Shown: positions 19,426-28,496, counted from the stretch's first letter. The stretch: 64,000 bases of DNA from Halolamina sediminis (GCF_001282785.1 NZ_CVUA01000001.1:930001-994000), one strand, 5' to 3'. The notes: generated by a model not told the origin, from the sequence alone. Numbers and translations: made by a program.

Positions 19426-19692
19426 ATGAAGCAGCTCATCGTCCACGGCGACGCCGGGTTCCGACGCGACGACGTCATCGAGGTCGACGGGGAGGAGCTG
19501 ATCTGTTTCGGCATGAACAAGCAGGGCGACTGGCACGGGCCGGACGAGCCCCAGCTGTGGTGTACGGTCGGCACGGAGGACGAACGCGAGGAGTACGACA
19601 AGCGACAGTACGTCCCCAACTGGCTCGAAACCGAGAGCGTCGACGCCGAGGACGTCGAGATCGTGAGCGAGAAGAACCCGCTGAACGTATAG
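19426..19692 (+). CDS. HAH_0734-type conserved haloarchaeal protein
   Basis: 88 residues, acidic, starting [20 protein letters not shown] with PQLWCTVGT in the middle. I recognise it as a short protein conserved across haloarchaea (HAH_0734 family), with no known function. A TATA-like GGTTAAGG lies about 28 nt before the ATG, consistent with a leaderless gene divergent from the L44e operon. Confidence 0.75.
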   Translation: MKQLIVHGDAGFRRDDVIEVDGEELICFGMNKQGDWHGPDEPQLWCTVGTEDEREEYDKRQYVPNWLETESVDAEDVEIVSEKNPLNV

Positions 19693-19716
19693 ACCGCTTC
19701 TTTTTCGCTCGCCGCA

Positions 19717-22059
19717 TCACGTCGGAAGCTCCGCCGCCGTCACCTCGTACACCACCACGTCGCCGTGGGTGAACACGGGCTCGTACCCCGCGCGGTCCGA
19801 GAAGTTCACCAGCTCGTCGCCGTAGCGGTTCCGTTCGGCGCTCCCCACCCAGACGTAGTTCACGTCGTGCTCACGGATCACCGACGCGGCGTCGGCGGGC
19901 GATCCGGTGTAGAGTGCGTCGACGGCGCCGACGCGGGCGTCGTACGCCTCGCTCCCGCGGTAGCCGACCTCGTGGGCCCAGCCGACGACCGTGGGCACGC
20001 CGGTCAGGCTGGACGCGATCGCGGAGTTCCAGTTGTACATCCCGGGTGTGCCGCCCTGTGCCGGCGCCGAGACGATCACCGTCTCCCCGTCGGCGTTCCA
20101 GTCGAGCCAGTCGACCGCCGCGAGCTCGCCCTCCTCGTACCACGACGGCATCTCGGTCGCGTCGAGCGTCGGATCGCTCGCGTCAGCGAAGTGCCCCGAG
20201 AGTGCGAACCCGCCGTACAGCGAGGTCGACACCACGAGCAATGCGACGAACGCGGGAACCACGACGCCCCGTCCCACCCCGGGACGCTCCGCGCGCTGGA
20301 CCGCTCGTTTCGCGCCGGCCAGGAGCCCGGCGACTGCGGTACCCGCGCCGACGCTCCATAGCACCCAGACCTGCATGTACGTCTTGAACACGGTGTTCAT
20401 CCGGAGCGGGCCGGCCTGCTCGCTGACGTAGACGAACTCCACGATCGTCACCAGCCCCGCGCCGGCGACGATCAGCACCGTCTCGTAGCCCGCGTCGCGG
20501 AACCGCAGCACCGCCCAGCCGACGACCAGCAGCGGGAGCGTGAACGCCAGCACGTCGAGCGGGAGCGTGACGGCGACGGCGCCGACGCCGAGCACGGCGG
20601 TCAGCAGCGGCAGTCGCTCGTCGCCACGCAGTCGCGAGAACAGGAACAGTCCGAACACGCACAGGAACGCGCCGTGGACGGCGAACAGTTCGAGGACGCC
20701 GCTGCGGGCTGCCGCGGGGAGAAGCGCGATCGTCCGCTCGCTCCCGCCGGTCATCGTCCGCGTGAGGAACGGAAGCCCAAGCACGCCCGCGACCGCGACG
20801 AGGCCGCCAACGACGCCGAGGGGGACGAGCAGCCGTTCGAGTTCGGCGAGCGCGCGGTCCGCGCCGTCGCCGCCGATTAAGTCGGCCACTTGCTGTCGTC
20901 CCGCGCGAACGCGCTCGGCCACATCGTTGGGGAGGAGCCCGGTCGGGTCGGCCGGGGCGAGTGCGAGCGCGAGGTAGGTGACGCCGAACACCGAGGGGAA
21001 GCTCCAGGTGCTCGTAACGATCTGGAAGAAGCCGAGCAGGGGGACGACTGCGAGCAGGCCGAGCCGTCGACGACGCTCTTCGGCCGGCGTCAGGTAGAGC
21101 GCGAACCCCAGCGCCGCCGCGAGCAGGAGGAACGGGGTGCCCATCATGTGGGCGTGCATGTCGCCGTTGAGCCACGCGAACAGCGGGAACTCGTTGATCG
21201 TCGGGAACGTGTTGCCGCCGACGGTGTCGGTGATCACGCGGCTGGCGTTCCAGTAGCTGAACCCCTCACCCGACAGCGGGAGCGCCTCGATCCCCGGCGC
21301 GAGCGATTCCCGCAGCCCGGGGGGAAGGAAGCCAAGCAGAATCCGGCCGATCGTCGCGAAGTTGCTCGCGAACCCCACGAAGAAGGCGGCGACGGCGCCG
21401 CCGGTTCGTGCGTCGAACTCCCGTTCGGCCGCGACGTTCGCGGCGAGGTCGTACGCCGCGGTCACGAGCATCGCGTAGAACCCCGCGAGCGCGAGGTTGT
21501 ACGCGAGTTCGGGCGCGCTGCCCGTCAGGACCGTCAGGATCGCGGCGACCAGGTGACCGCCGTAGTAGTACTGCACCGGCTCGCCCGCGAACCAGAAGTC
21601 CTCCGGCGGCAGCGTCCCCGAACGGAGCAGCGTGCGGAGCATCCCGTAGTCGAGGTACTTCTCGCCGCCGGCGGCGTGGACCGCGGGGTCGACGCTGCGG
21701 ACCGCGATCAGGAACAGGAACGCCGCGAGGAAGACGACCGCGGTCTCGGCGGCGGCGCGGCGATCGATTCCGATTTCCTCGCCGAGGCGGAGCTCCCTGT
21801 CCCGAAGTGCCTCGCGGTCGAGACTGAGGGCGGCCGCGACGCCGACCAGCACCGCCAGCCCCGCAGCAACCGTGAGCGGGCCGAAGGAGAGCTTCCCGAG
21901 CCAGTACACCGGGAGCCAGACCGTCACCAGCGCGATCGGGAGCGCGAACCCGGCTCCGCTGCTCCGGAACCGAGAAAACAGCCGGGCCGCGGCCGGGTAG
22001 CCGAGCACGGCCAACCCCGCGAAGACGGCCAGCCACACGAGCACGGCGAGATACTGCAT
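19717..22059 (-). CDS. DUF2298 / YYY-family polytopic membrane protein
   Basis: 780 residues with about 16 hydrophobic segments. The segment FAGEPVQYYYGGHLVAAIL carries the consecutive tyrosines that name the chloroflexi/archaeal YYY family (DUF2298), and GNTFPTINEFP lies in the outer loop region. The fold resembles GT-C glycosyltransferases, with a short soluble C-terminal domain. A role in lipid-linked sugar transfer is possible but unproven. I start at MQYLAVLVWLAVF because it opens the first helix; the longer frame to 22140 is not hydrophobic and overlaps the suf promoter. Confidence 0.85.
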   Translation of the reverse strand: MQYLAVLVWLAVFAGLAVLGYPAAARLFSRFRSSGAGFALPIALVTVWLPVYWLGKLSFGPLTVAAGLAVLVGVAAALSLDREALRDRELRLGEEIGIDRRAAAETAVVFLAAFLFLIAVRSVDPAVHAAGGEKYLDYGMLRTLLRSGTLPPEDFWFAGEPVQYYYGGHLVAAILTVLTGSAPELAYNLALAGFYAMLVTAAYDLAANVAAEREFDARTGGAVAAFFVGFASNFATIGRILLGFLPPGLRESLAPGIEALPLSGEGFSYWNASRVITDTVGGNTFPTINEFPLFAWLNGDMHAHMMGTPFLLLAAALGFALYLTPAEERRRRLGLLAVVPLLGFFQIVTSTWSFPSVFGVTYLALALAPADPTGLLPNDVAERVRAGRQQVADLIGGDGADRALAELERLLVPLGVVGGLVAVAGVLGLPFLTRTMTGGSERTIALLPAAARSGVLELFAVHGAFLCVFGLFLFSRLRGDERLPLLTAVLGVGAVAVTLPLDVLAFTLPLLVVGWAVLRFRDAGYETVLIVAGAGLVTIVEFVYVSEQAGPLRMNTVFKTYMQVWVLWSVGAGTAVAGLLAGAKRAVQRAERPGVGRGVVVPAFVALLVVSTSLYGGFALSGHFADASDPTLDATEMPSWYEEGELAAVDWLDWNADGETVIVSAPAQGGTPGMYNWNSAIASSLTGVPTVVGWAHEVGYRGSEAYDARVGAVDALYTGSPADAASVIREHDVNYVWVGSAERNRYGDELVNFSDRAGYEPVFTHGDVVVYEVTAAELPT

Positions 22060-22189
22060 TGCCGGAAGCCGCGGTCCCGACCCGGAAACCCCTTTCGGGT
22101 GGCGGCGACCCCCTCCCGAGACGCGTATCATTGGCGTCACCGGACGTACCCTTGGGATCGCGAGCGACGGCCCGTCCGGCGATGTTTCT

Positions 22190-22230
22190 CTTTTTGGGAA
22201 CTATTGTTTTCATATTCCGAAATACTCGGG
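22190..22230 (+). promoter_or_regulatory. A/T-rich candidate promoter/operator of sufCBD
   Basis: In a GC-rich neighbourhood this 41-bp stretch is unusually A/T-rich (TTTCTCTTTTT...ATTGTTTTCATATTCCGAAATA). TTTTCATATT could be the TATA box for a transcript with a leader of about 45 nt. TATTCCGAAATA at 22213-22224 is palindromic in five of six base pairs and could bind a regulator. No known motif is matched with certainty. Confidence 0.4.
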
Positions 22231-22286
22231 GGGTGATGCGTAACGTTCATGGGTGGACACACCGATGTATACGCACGAGGCTACGA

Positions 22287-23198
22287 ATGGCTACACTCGA
22301 AATCAACAACCTACACGCCGAAGTCGCCGAGAACGGTGAGCGAATCCTCCGCGGGGTCGACCTCGAGGTCGAGTCCGGGGAGATCCACGCACTGATGGGC
22401 CCGAACGGGTCCGGCAAGTCCACGACCGCCAAGGTCATCGCGGGCCACCCGGCCTACGAAGTGACCGAGGGTGAGATCAACCTCCACCTCGACGCGGAGG
22501 ACGTCGAGGACGTCGACGCCGACGAGGAGGACATGTCGTGGGACCTGCTCGACCTCGAACCCAACGAGCGGGCCGCGCTCGGGATCTTCCTCGCGTTCCA
22601 GTACCCCGCCGAGATCGAGGGGGTCACGATGACGAACTTCCTCCGACAGGCGCTCAACGCCAAGCTCGAAGAGCGCGAGGAGCTTTTCGAGGACGAGGAG
22701 GAAGAGGAGGCGGAGGCCGCCGACGAGGACGAGGGGTACGAGACCTCGCCGATGGAGGGCCCCGCCGACGAGGGCGAGATCGGCGTCGCCGAGTTCCAGC
22801 AGATCCTGAGCGAGAAGATGGAGCTGCTGGACATGGACGAGTCGTTCGCACAGCGCTACCTCAACGCCGGCTTCTCCGGCGGCGAGAAGAAGCAGAACGA
22901 GGTGCTGCAGGCGGCGATCCTCGAACCGTCGATCGCGGTGCTCGACGAGATCGACTCCGGGCTCGACATCGACCGGCTCAGCGACGTGGCACAGGGCATC
23001 GAACGACTGCGTGACGAACAGGGCACCGGCGTCCTGCAGATCACCCACTACCAGCGCATCCTCGACTACGTGGAGCCCGACCGGGTTCACGTGATGCTCG
23101 ACGGCGAAGTCGTCATGGAGGGCGACGCCGAGCTCGCCGAGGATCTCGAGGAGGAGGGGTACGACTGGGTGCGCGAGCAGGTCTACGAGACGGCTTAA
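22287..23198 (+). CDS. sufC: Fe-S cluster assembly ATPase SufC
   Basis: 303-residue ABC ATPase. Walker A GPNGSGKST is at about residues 36-44, the signature FSGGEKKQNEVLQ and Walker B IAVLDEIDSGLDID follow, as in SufC. A highly acidic insert at about residues 131-170 is a haloarchaeal feature. The start MATLEINNLHAEV matches the family. It powers the SufBCD scaffold for Fe-S assembly; sufB follows after 3 bp and then sufD. Confidence 0.96.
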   Translation: MATLEINNLHAEVAENGERILRGVDLEVESGEIHALMGPNGSGKSTTAKVIAGHPAYEVTEGEINLHLDAEDVEDVDADEEDMSWDLLDLEPNERAALGIFLAFQYPAEIEGVTMTNFLRQALNAKLEEREELFEDEEEEEAEAADEDEGYETSPMEGPADEGEIGVAEFQQILSEKMELLDMDESFAQRYLNAGFSGGEKKQNEVLQAAILEPSIAVLDEIDSGLDIDRLSDVAQGIERLRDEQGTGVLQITHYQRILDYVEPDRVHVMLDGEVVMEGDAELAEDLEEEGYDWVREQVYETA

Positions 23199-23201
23199 AT
23201 C

Positions 23202-24632
23202 ATGAGTTCAGACCAGGACCACCTACAACAGACCGACACCGAGGAGCGCTTCGACTTCAAGAAGGACTCCAAGGCCGCCTACGCGGCGGAGAAAGGGCTG
23301 ACCGAGGAGACGATCCACGCGATCTCCGACGACAAGGACGAGCCCGACTGGATGCGCGAGCGCCGGCTGCGCGCGCTCAAGCAGTTCCAGGCGATGCCGA
23401 TGCCGACCGACTGGCCGGGCCAGCCCGACCTTTCGGAGATGGACATCAACGAGATCGTCCCGTACATCCGCCCGGACATCGAGACCCGGGGCGGCGTCGA
23501 CGACTGGACCGACCTCCCCGACGAGATCAAGGACACGTTCGACAAGCTGGGCATCCCCGAGGCCGAGAAGAACGCGCTCTCGGGCGTCGGCGCCCAGTAC
23601 GAGTCGGAGGTCGTCTACCAGAACATGCTCGAGCGCTGGGAGGACAAGGGCGTCATCTTCTGCAACATGGACGAGGCCGTGCGCGAGCACGAGGAGCTCG
23701 TCAAGGAGCACTTCATGACGGACTGTGTCCCCCCGAGCGACAACAAGTTCGCGGCGCTGCACGGCGCCATCTGGTCGGGCGGCTCGTTCGTCTACGTCCC
23801 CGAGGACGTGACCGTCGACATGCCCGTCCAAGCGTACTTCCGGATGAACTCCGAAGGGATGGGCCAGTTCGAGCACACGCTCATCATCGCCGAGGAGAAC
23901 TCGGAAGTCCACTACATCGAGGGCTGTTCCGCCCCGAAGTACTCCGCGTTCAACCTTCACTCCGGCGGCGTCGAGGTGTACGTCGGCGAGAACGCCCACG
24001 TCCAGTACTCGACCGTCCAGAACTGGTCGAAGAACACGTACAACCTCAACACCAAGCGCGCCCTCGTCGAACAGGACGGGCGCATGGAGTGGATCTCGGG
24101 CTCGATGGGCTCGAAGGCCACGATGCTCTACCCGTCGACGGTCCTCAAGGGCCGCGGCGCCAGCGACAACCACATCACCATCGCCTTCGCGGGCGAGGGC
24201 CAGGACATCGACACCGGCGCGAAGGTGTACCACAACGCGCCGGAGACGAAGTCCACCATCGAGTCGAAGTCCATCAGCAAGGACGGCGGCCGCACGAACT
24301 ACCGCGGCCTCGTCCACATCGCCGACGGTGCCGAGAACTCCTCGACCGCCGTCGAGTGTGACGCGCTGATGTTCGACAACGAGTCGACCTCCGACACGAT
24401 GCCGTACATGGAGATCAACGAGTCGAAGGTCGACGTGGCCCACGAGGCGACGGTGGGGAAGATCGGCGACGAGGACATCTTCTACCTCCAGACCCGTGGG
24501 CTCGACGACGACGACGCCAAGCAGATGATCGTCAGCGGCTTCATCGAGCCGATCACGGAGGAGCTCCCCATCGAGTACGCCGTGGAGCTGAACCGACTGG
24601 TCGAACTCGAGATGGAGGGGAGCCTCGGATAA
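23202..24632 (+). CDS. sufB: Fe-S cluster assembly scaffold SufB
   Basis: 476 residues. It has the SufB N-terminal helical region (GLTEETIHAISDDKDEPDWM), the right-handed beta-helix core with IEGCSAPKYSAFNLHSGGVEVYV containing the conserved Cys, and the C-terminal domain with GFIEPITEELPIEYAVELNRL. Together with SufC and SufD it assembles clusters in the cytoplasm. Its last base is shared with the sufD ATG. Confidence 0.96.
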   Translation: MSSDQDHLQQTDTEERFDFKKDSKAAYAAEKGLTEETIHAISDDKDEPDWMRERRLRALKQFQAMPMPTDWPGQPDLSEMDINEIVPYIRPDIETRGGVDDWTDLPDEIKDTFDKLGIPEAEKNALSGVGAQYESEVVYQNMLERWEDKGVIFCNMDEAVREHEELVKEHFMTDCVPPSDNKFAALHGAIWSGGSFVYVPEDVTVDMPVQAYFRMNSEGMGQFEHTLIIAEENSEVHYIEGCSAPKYSAFNLHSGGVEVYVGENAHVQYSTVQNWSKNTYNLNTKRALVEQDGRMEWISGSMGSKATMLYPSTVLKGRGASDNHITIAFAGEGQDIDTGAKVYHNAPETKSTIESKSISKDGGRTNYRGLVHIADGAENSSTAVECDALMFDNESTSDTMPYMEINESKVDVAHEATVGKIGDEDIFYLQTRGLDDDDAKQMIVSGFIEPITEELPIEYAVELNRLVELEMEGSLG

Positions 24633-25846
24633 TGAGCGCGACGCTCAAACAGGGTCTCACCGCGGACACCGTCCGCGAACTCTCCGAGGCCCGCGACGAA
24701 CCCGAGTGGCTGCTCGAACGCCGCCTCGACGCGCTCGACGCGCTCGACGACCTCGACCTGCCGGACGTGATCCAGACGCCCGGCCGTCGGTGGACGAACC
24801 TCACCGACCTCCAGTTCGACAGTCTGGTCGATCCGCTGAACCAGGCCGACGAGACCGAGCGTGTCACCGCCGAGGGCGTCGAAGTGCTCGACTTCGAGAC
24901 CGCCCTCGACGAGCACGAGGACCTCATCCGCGAGGAGTTCGGCGCGACGCTCGACCCCCAGAGCAACTACCTCACCGCGCTGTCGGCCGCCCTGTTCACG
25001 ACGGGTACGCTGATCTACGTCCCCGAGGGCGTCGACGCCGAGGACGTGAAGATCCGAACCGAGATGCGCTCGGACTCCCTGTTCAGCCACACGCTCGTGG
25101 TGACCGAGGAGAGCGCGTCCGTGACCATCCTCGAAGCCATCGGTGACGAGGGGCCGACGGCCGACGACGAGGGTCGCTACTTCAGCAACCTCGTCGAGAT
25201 CGCCGCGGGCCCGAACTCGAACGTCCAGTTCGGCTCGCTGCAGAACCTCTCGGAGGACGCCTACTGCTATACGCTCAAACACGGAATCGCCGGCGACGAC
25301 GCCACGGTCAACTGGATCGAGGGCAACTTCGGCACCCAGATCACGCGATCCGACGTCGAGACGGAACTCAACGGCGAAGGCAGCGAGTCCCAGATCGTGG
25401 GCTCGTTCTTCGGCCACGAGGACCAGCACTTCGACGTCAACGCGCGTGTCTGGCACAACGCCGAGCACACCACCGCCGACCTCGTGACGCGGGGCGTGCT
25501 CGACGACACGGCGCGCTCGGTGTACGAGGGCGTGCAGGACGTCGGCCGCGACGCCTGGGACACCTCCTCCTACCAGCGTGAGAACACCCTGATGCTCTCA
25601 GACGACAGCGAGGCCGACGCCTCGCCGAAGCTGATCATTAAGAACCACGACACCGAAGCGAGCCACTCCGCGACGGTCGGACAGGTCGACCAGCAGGACA
25701 TGTTCTACATGACCTCCCGCGGGATCAGCCCGGAGCAGGCCCGGAACATGCTCGTCGAGGGCTTCTTCGTGCCCGTCCTCGAGGAGATCGCCGTCGAGGA
25801 GTTCCGCGACGACGTGCAGGAGCTTGTCCAGGAACGCCTCGCGTAA
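24632..25846 (+). CDS. sufD: Fe-S cluster assembly protein SufD
   Basis: 404 residues, paralogous to SufB but shorter. The beta-helix core ends with HSATVGQVDQQDMFYMTSRGISPEQARNML, the SufD signature containing the conserved His for dimer and cluster contacts. The N-terminus has SEARDEPEWLLERRLDAL. Translational coupling to SufB (TAATG) completes a sufCBD operon; no sufE/sufU or sufS is in the window. Confidence 0.94.
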   Translation: MSATLKQGLTADTVRELSEARDEPEWLLERRLDALDALDDLDLPDVIQTPGRRWTNLTDLQFDSLVDPLNQADETERVTAEGVEVLDFETALDEHEDLIREEFGATLDPQSNYLTALSAALFTTGTLIYVPEGVDAEDVKIRTEMRSDSLFSHTLVVTEESASVTILEAIGDEGPTADDEGRYFSNLVEIAAGPNSNVQFGSLQNLSEDAYCYTLKHGIAGDDATVNWIEGNFGTQITRSDVETELNGEGSESQIVGSFFGHEDQHFDVNARVWHNAEHTTADLVTRGVLDDTARSVYEGVQDVGRDAWDTSSYQRENTLMLSDDSEADASPKLIIKNHDTEASHSATVGQVDQQDMFYMTSRGISPEQARNMLVEGFFVPVLEEIAVEEFRDDVQELVQERLA

Positions 25847-25935
25847 GCGGTTCTCGCTGTCTTCTCTTTCTATTTTCCGGCCCGCTTAGCGACGCTCGGA
25901 CGATTACGTGGTCGTGTACGTGCCGTCCTGGCCGG

Positions 25936-27147
25936 CTAACTGAACATCTTCTCCCGGCTGATCTGCAGTTTGAGAAACGCCGGGATCGCGACCAGCGCGA
26001 GCAGGATCTCCGCGCCGCCGGCGAACGCGAACGCGGCGGGGTAGCCGACGTCATCGGCGATCAGCCCGCCGCCGACGACGCCCGCGAGGAAGCCGAGGCT
26101 CCCGGCGATGTTGAACCCCCCGAGCGCGACGCCACGCTCGCCCGTGGGCGCGAGGTCGACGACCAGCGCCATCGTCGCCGGCGCCATCAGCGCGCCGAGC
26201 ACGCCGACCGCGACCATCCCGAACTGGACCGCCAGCAGCGCGTCACTGCGCGCCGGGAACGCCCCCTCCGCGGCGCCGATACCCAGCACGACGATCCCGT
26301 AGAACGCCGAGCCGGCGACGATCGGGGCGGTGCGGCCGAAGCGGTCCGAGAGCCGGCCGAAGGGGTACTGGAGCAGGCCGAACGGGGCGAAAAACAGTGC
26401 GAGCGTGATCCCGGTCTCGGCGGGCGAGAGCTCGAACGCCGTCCGGAAGTAGACGGTGCCGACCAGCGCGAAAAAGCCAGCCGTCATGCGGTCGGCGAAG
26501 CCGAACGCGAACGGCACGACGAGCGACGGCGTGCGACGGAGCGCACCCAGCGCCTCGCGGATCCCCTCGTCGTCGCCCTCGGGTGCGTGGTCGGAGACCA
26601 CCAGCGTCGCCGCGCCGACGAGTGTCAACAGCCCGGCACCCGCCCAGAGCGGGACGAACGGGCCGATCGAGTAGAGCTGCCCGCCCAACGGCGCGCCGAG
26701 CGCGGTCCCGAGGCCGATCGCGATTCCGGCGGCACCCATGTTCCGGCCGTTCCCCTCGCCGAGATCGGCGAGCATCGACATCGCCAGCGAGAACGCGCCG
26801 ACGGTGGCGGCGCCCTGCAGGAACCGCACGACGAGCACGAGCCACATCGCCGGCTCCGTGGGTCCGAGCAGCCCGAGCACGCCGTATCCCACTGCACCCA
26901 GCACCGCGCCGGTGGCGACGAAGGGGATCCGTCGTCCCACGGTGTCGCTCGCGGCCCCCCAGACGCCGGCGGCGAGCGCGAACGCGGCGAACTCCGCGGC
27001 GAGGAACCACGTGCCCGCGTCGAGGTAGTTCCCGCTGCCCAGCCCCATCGCGGCGACGAGCCGGTCCACTCCCGGGTACAGCAGCGTCTGGGAGAGCATC
27101 ACCGCCCAGACGACGAGGGCGAGCGCTGTCCGGTCGCGGGAGGACAC
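25936..27147 (-). CDS. Major facilitator superfamily transporter
   Basis: 403 residues with 12 hydrophobic helices. The MFS loop motif appears as GAASDTVGRRIPF between helices 2 and 3 and again as GRLSDRFGRTAPI between helices 8 and 9. The overall pattern (GFFALVGTVYFRTAF, GGFNIAGSLGFLAG) resembles drug/proton antiporters. The substrate cannot be told. It is a single gene, convergent with sufD. Confidence 0.88.
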   Translation of the reverse strand: MSSRDRTALALVVWAVMLSQTLLYPGVDRLVAAMGLGSGNYLDAGTWFLAAEFAAFALAAGVWGAASDTVGRRIPFVATGAVLGAVGYGVLGLLGPTEPAMWLVLVVRFLQGAATVGAFSLAMSMLADLGEGNGRNMGAAGIAIGLGTALGAPLGGQLYSIGPFVPLWAGAGLLTLVGAATLVVSDHAPEGDDEGIREALGALRRTPSLVVPFAFGFADRMTAGFFALVGTVYFRTAFELSPAETGITLALFFAPFGLLQYPFGRLSDRFGRTAPIVAGSAFYGIVVLGIGAAEGAFPARSDALLAVQFGMVAVGVLGALMAPATMALVVDLAPTGERGVALGGFNIAGSLGFLAGVVGGGLIADDVGYPAAFAFAGGAEILLALVAIPAFLKLQISREKMFS

Positions 27148-27254
27148 GGGGCCCCGTTGGAACTCCGTCGGCTTCGGCGTTCCGGGTTGGGTCGGCGGTC
27201 GGGGGACCCGTCGAAAGGCCGGGCTTAAGTCCCTCCCTCACGGAGTCGGAGGCG

Positions 27255-27296
27255 ATGAGGACGGTATCGGTCGCCAACCGGCGGTGGTCGCCGTGA
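27255..27296 (+). CDS. Leaderless upstream mini-ORF (13 residues) before the ferritin-like gene
   Basis: The ATG at 27255 lies about 28 nt behind a TATA-like GCTTAAGT (about 27223-27230), so the mRNA probably begins with it. It encodes MRTVSVANRRWSP and its TGA overlaps the GTG start of the next gene (GTGA). It could couple translation of the ferritin-like gene. Whether it is translated is unknown. Confidence 0.35.
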   Translation: MRTVSVANRRWSP

Positions 27297-27790
27297 GCGT
27301 CGACCAGCAGGTCGACTCCGACCACCAGCTCGCCCGCCTCCTCCAGATCGGCGTGGTGCTGGAGGAAGTCGTCGAAGCGCGCGCGTATCGACACTACCAG
27401 AGCCTCGCGGAGGAGGACCGCGACCTCGAAGCCGACGTGGAGGCGCTACTCGAGGACGCTGCCGAGGAGTCCGCCCGCCACCGCGAGCAGCTGGAGGAGC
27501 TGGTGGACGCGCTCGACGCCGACTCGATCCCGTTCGAGGACGTCGAGACGCTGGTCGAGGCTCGTTACGGCCGCACCAAGCCCGAGGACTTCGACGGCGT
27601 ACTGTACGACCAACTCTGCAACGAGGAGACGGCCTACAAGTTCTACGACGACCTGATCGACGCCATCGAGGCCAGCGACGCCGCGTTCACGCTCGACCGC
27701 GATCGCGTGCTCTCCGTGCTGACGGCGATCCGCGACGACGAGGCCGAGGGCGTCGAGGAGGTCACCCGGATCATGGAGGCTCGCGAATGA
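27293..27790 (+). CDS. Ferritin-like four-helix protein
   Basis: About 165 residues, all-helical. Metal-ligand candidates are EEVVEARAYRHYQ in helix 1, EEESARHREQ-type residues in helix 2 (AAEESARHREQLEEL), NEETAYKFYDDL in helix 3 and EEVTRIME at the end. This E...ExxH...E...ExxE arrangement is that of ferritin-like/rubrerythrin domains. The start is taken as GTG at 27293 (VSVDQQ); GTG 27284 is possible. The stop overlaps the ATG of a DtxR-type regulator, so iron or manganese handling is likely. Confidence 0.75.
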   Translation: MSVDQQVDSDHQLARLLQIGVVLEEVVEARAYRHYQSLAEEDRDLEADVEALLEDAAEESARHREQLEELVDALDADSIPFEDVETLVEARYGRTKPEDFDGVLYDQLCNEETAYKFYDDLIDAIEASDAAFTLDRDRVLSVLTAIRDDEAEGVEEVTRIMEARE

Positions 27791-28221
27791 ACACGGCCAA
27801 TCAGTATCTGAAAGCCATCTACCTGGTCCAGCGCATGGACGACGGCCCCGCGGCGACGGGTCGAGTCGCCGACTCGCTCGACGTGAGCCCCGCCAGCGCC
27901 AACGAGATGATCGGCAAGCTGGAGGAGCGCGGGCTCGCCGAACACGAGAAGTACAAGGGCGTCACGCTCACTGACGAGGGGATCGCCCGCGCCGAGAGCG
28001 CGCTCCAGACGTACTGTATCATCGAGCGCTTCCTCGCGAACGTCCTCGGCGTCGAGGAGTTCCGCGACGAGGCCCAGCAGCTCGAACCCGTCATCGACGA
28101 GACGGTCGCCGAGCGACTCGACACGATCATCGACCGCGAGGACCAGTGTCCGGACTGCTTCGACGCCGAGGCCGACGCGTGCTGTTACCTCGCGGGGACG
28201 TGCGAGGAGGCGTCGGACTGA
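27787..28221 (+). CDS. DtxR/SirR-family metal-dependent regulator (short form)
   Basis: 144 residues. The N-terminal winged helix (NTANQYLKAIYLVQRMDDG...SPASANEMIGKLEERGLAEHEKYKGVTLTDEG) and the dimerisation/metal domain (YCIIERFLANVLG...EAQQLEPVIDETVAERLD) are typical of DtxR/MntR proteins. The C-terminus carries a cysteine cluster (CPDCFDAEADACCYLAGTC), unusual for this family and possibly a metal or redox site. No SH3/FeoA domain is present. It is translated with the ferritin-like protein (ATGA overlap). Confidence 0.88.
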   Translation: MNTANQYLKAIYLVQRMDDGPAATGRVADSLDVSPASANEMIGKLEERGLAEHEKYKGVTLTDEGIARAESALQTYCIIERFLANVLGVEEFRDEAQQLEPVIDETVAERLDTIIDREDQCPDCFDAEADACCYLAGTCEEASD

Positions 28222-28305
28222 GTGGAACGGTAATACTCTTGTACGGCGGGCCGCTTCTTTCCGATACAGTTCCGTGGTGTAGTGGCCAATCATATGGGCC
28301 TTTGG

Positions 28306-28335
28306 ACGTGTTCAGTTCGATCTGGCACGAGAGAA
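28306..28335 (+). other. Archaeal tRNA intron
   Basis: Thirty bases between G37 and A38 of tRNA-Gln, expected to be removed by the tRNA splicing endonuclease at a bulge-helix-bulge structure. The exact cut could be shifted by a base or two because of the repeated A residues at the 3' boundary. Confidence 0.8.
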
Positions 28336-28346
28336 AGCCCATGACG

Positions 28347-28369
28347 GCGGTTCGAATCCGCCCGGAACT
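28347..28369 (+). repeat. tRNA-Gln 3' end, copy 1 of a 23-bp direct repeat (possible attachment site)
   Basis: Bases 28347-28369, T-arm and acceptor strand of tRNA-Gln, are repeated identically at 28497-28519. tRNA 3' ends duplicated in direct orientation are the usual trace of site-specific integration. Confidence 0.7.
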
Positions 28370-28434
28370 ATTCTGTCCGAACGAAGTGAGGACGAATAGC
28401 TCGTAGCGAATTCGACGCCTAGAGGACGAGCGAG

Positions 28435-28485
28435 GCGGGACCAGAGGTCCCGCTGGCAGCCGGCGGCGATGCCGCCGGCGACGAA
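28435..28485 (+). repeat. Twin-hairpin element, copy A
   Basis: Two perfect hairpins in tandem: an 8-bp stem with loop AGA (28435-28453) and a 9-bp stem with loop GAT (28459-28479). They are joined by TGGCA and followed by GGCGACGAA. The linker plus first bases (TGGCAGCC) and the end motif match copy B at 45357-45413, although the stem sequences differ completely. Confidence 0.6.
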
Positions 28486-28496
28486 GCGAAGTCCTC

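Larger units (their letters stand above)
28268..28370 (+). tRNA. tRNA-Gln (UUG) with a 30-nt intron
   Basis: The acceptor stem AGTTCCG/CGGAACT with discriminator A, T-arm GGCGG-TTCGAAT-CCGCC and anticodon stem TGGGC/GCCCA fold normally only if bases 28306-28335 are removed. Removal gives the loop CTTTGGA with anticodon TTG at 28302-28304 and a 73-nt mature tRNA. The intron lies at the canonical 37/38 position. Intron-containing tRNA-Gln is known in haloarchaea. CCA is not encoded. Confidence 0.92.
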
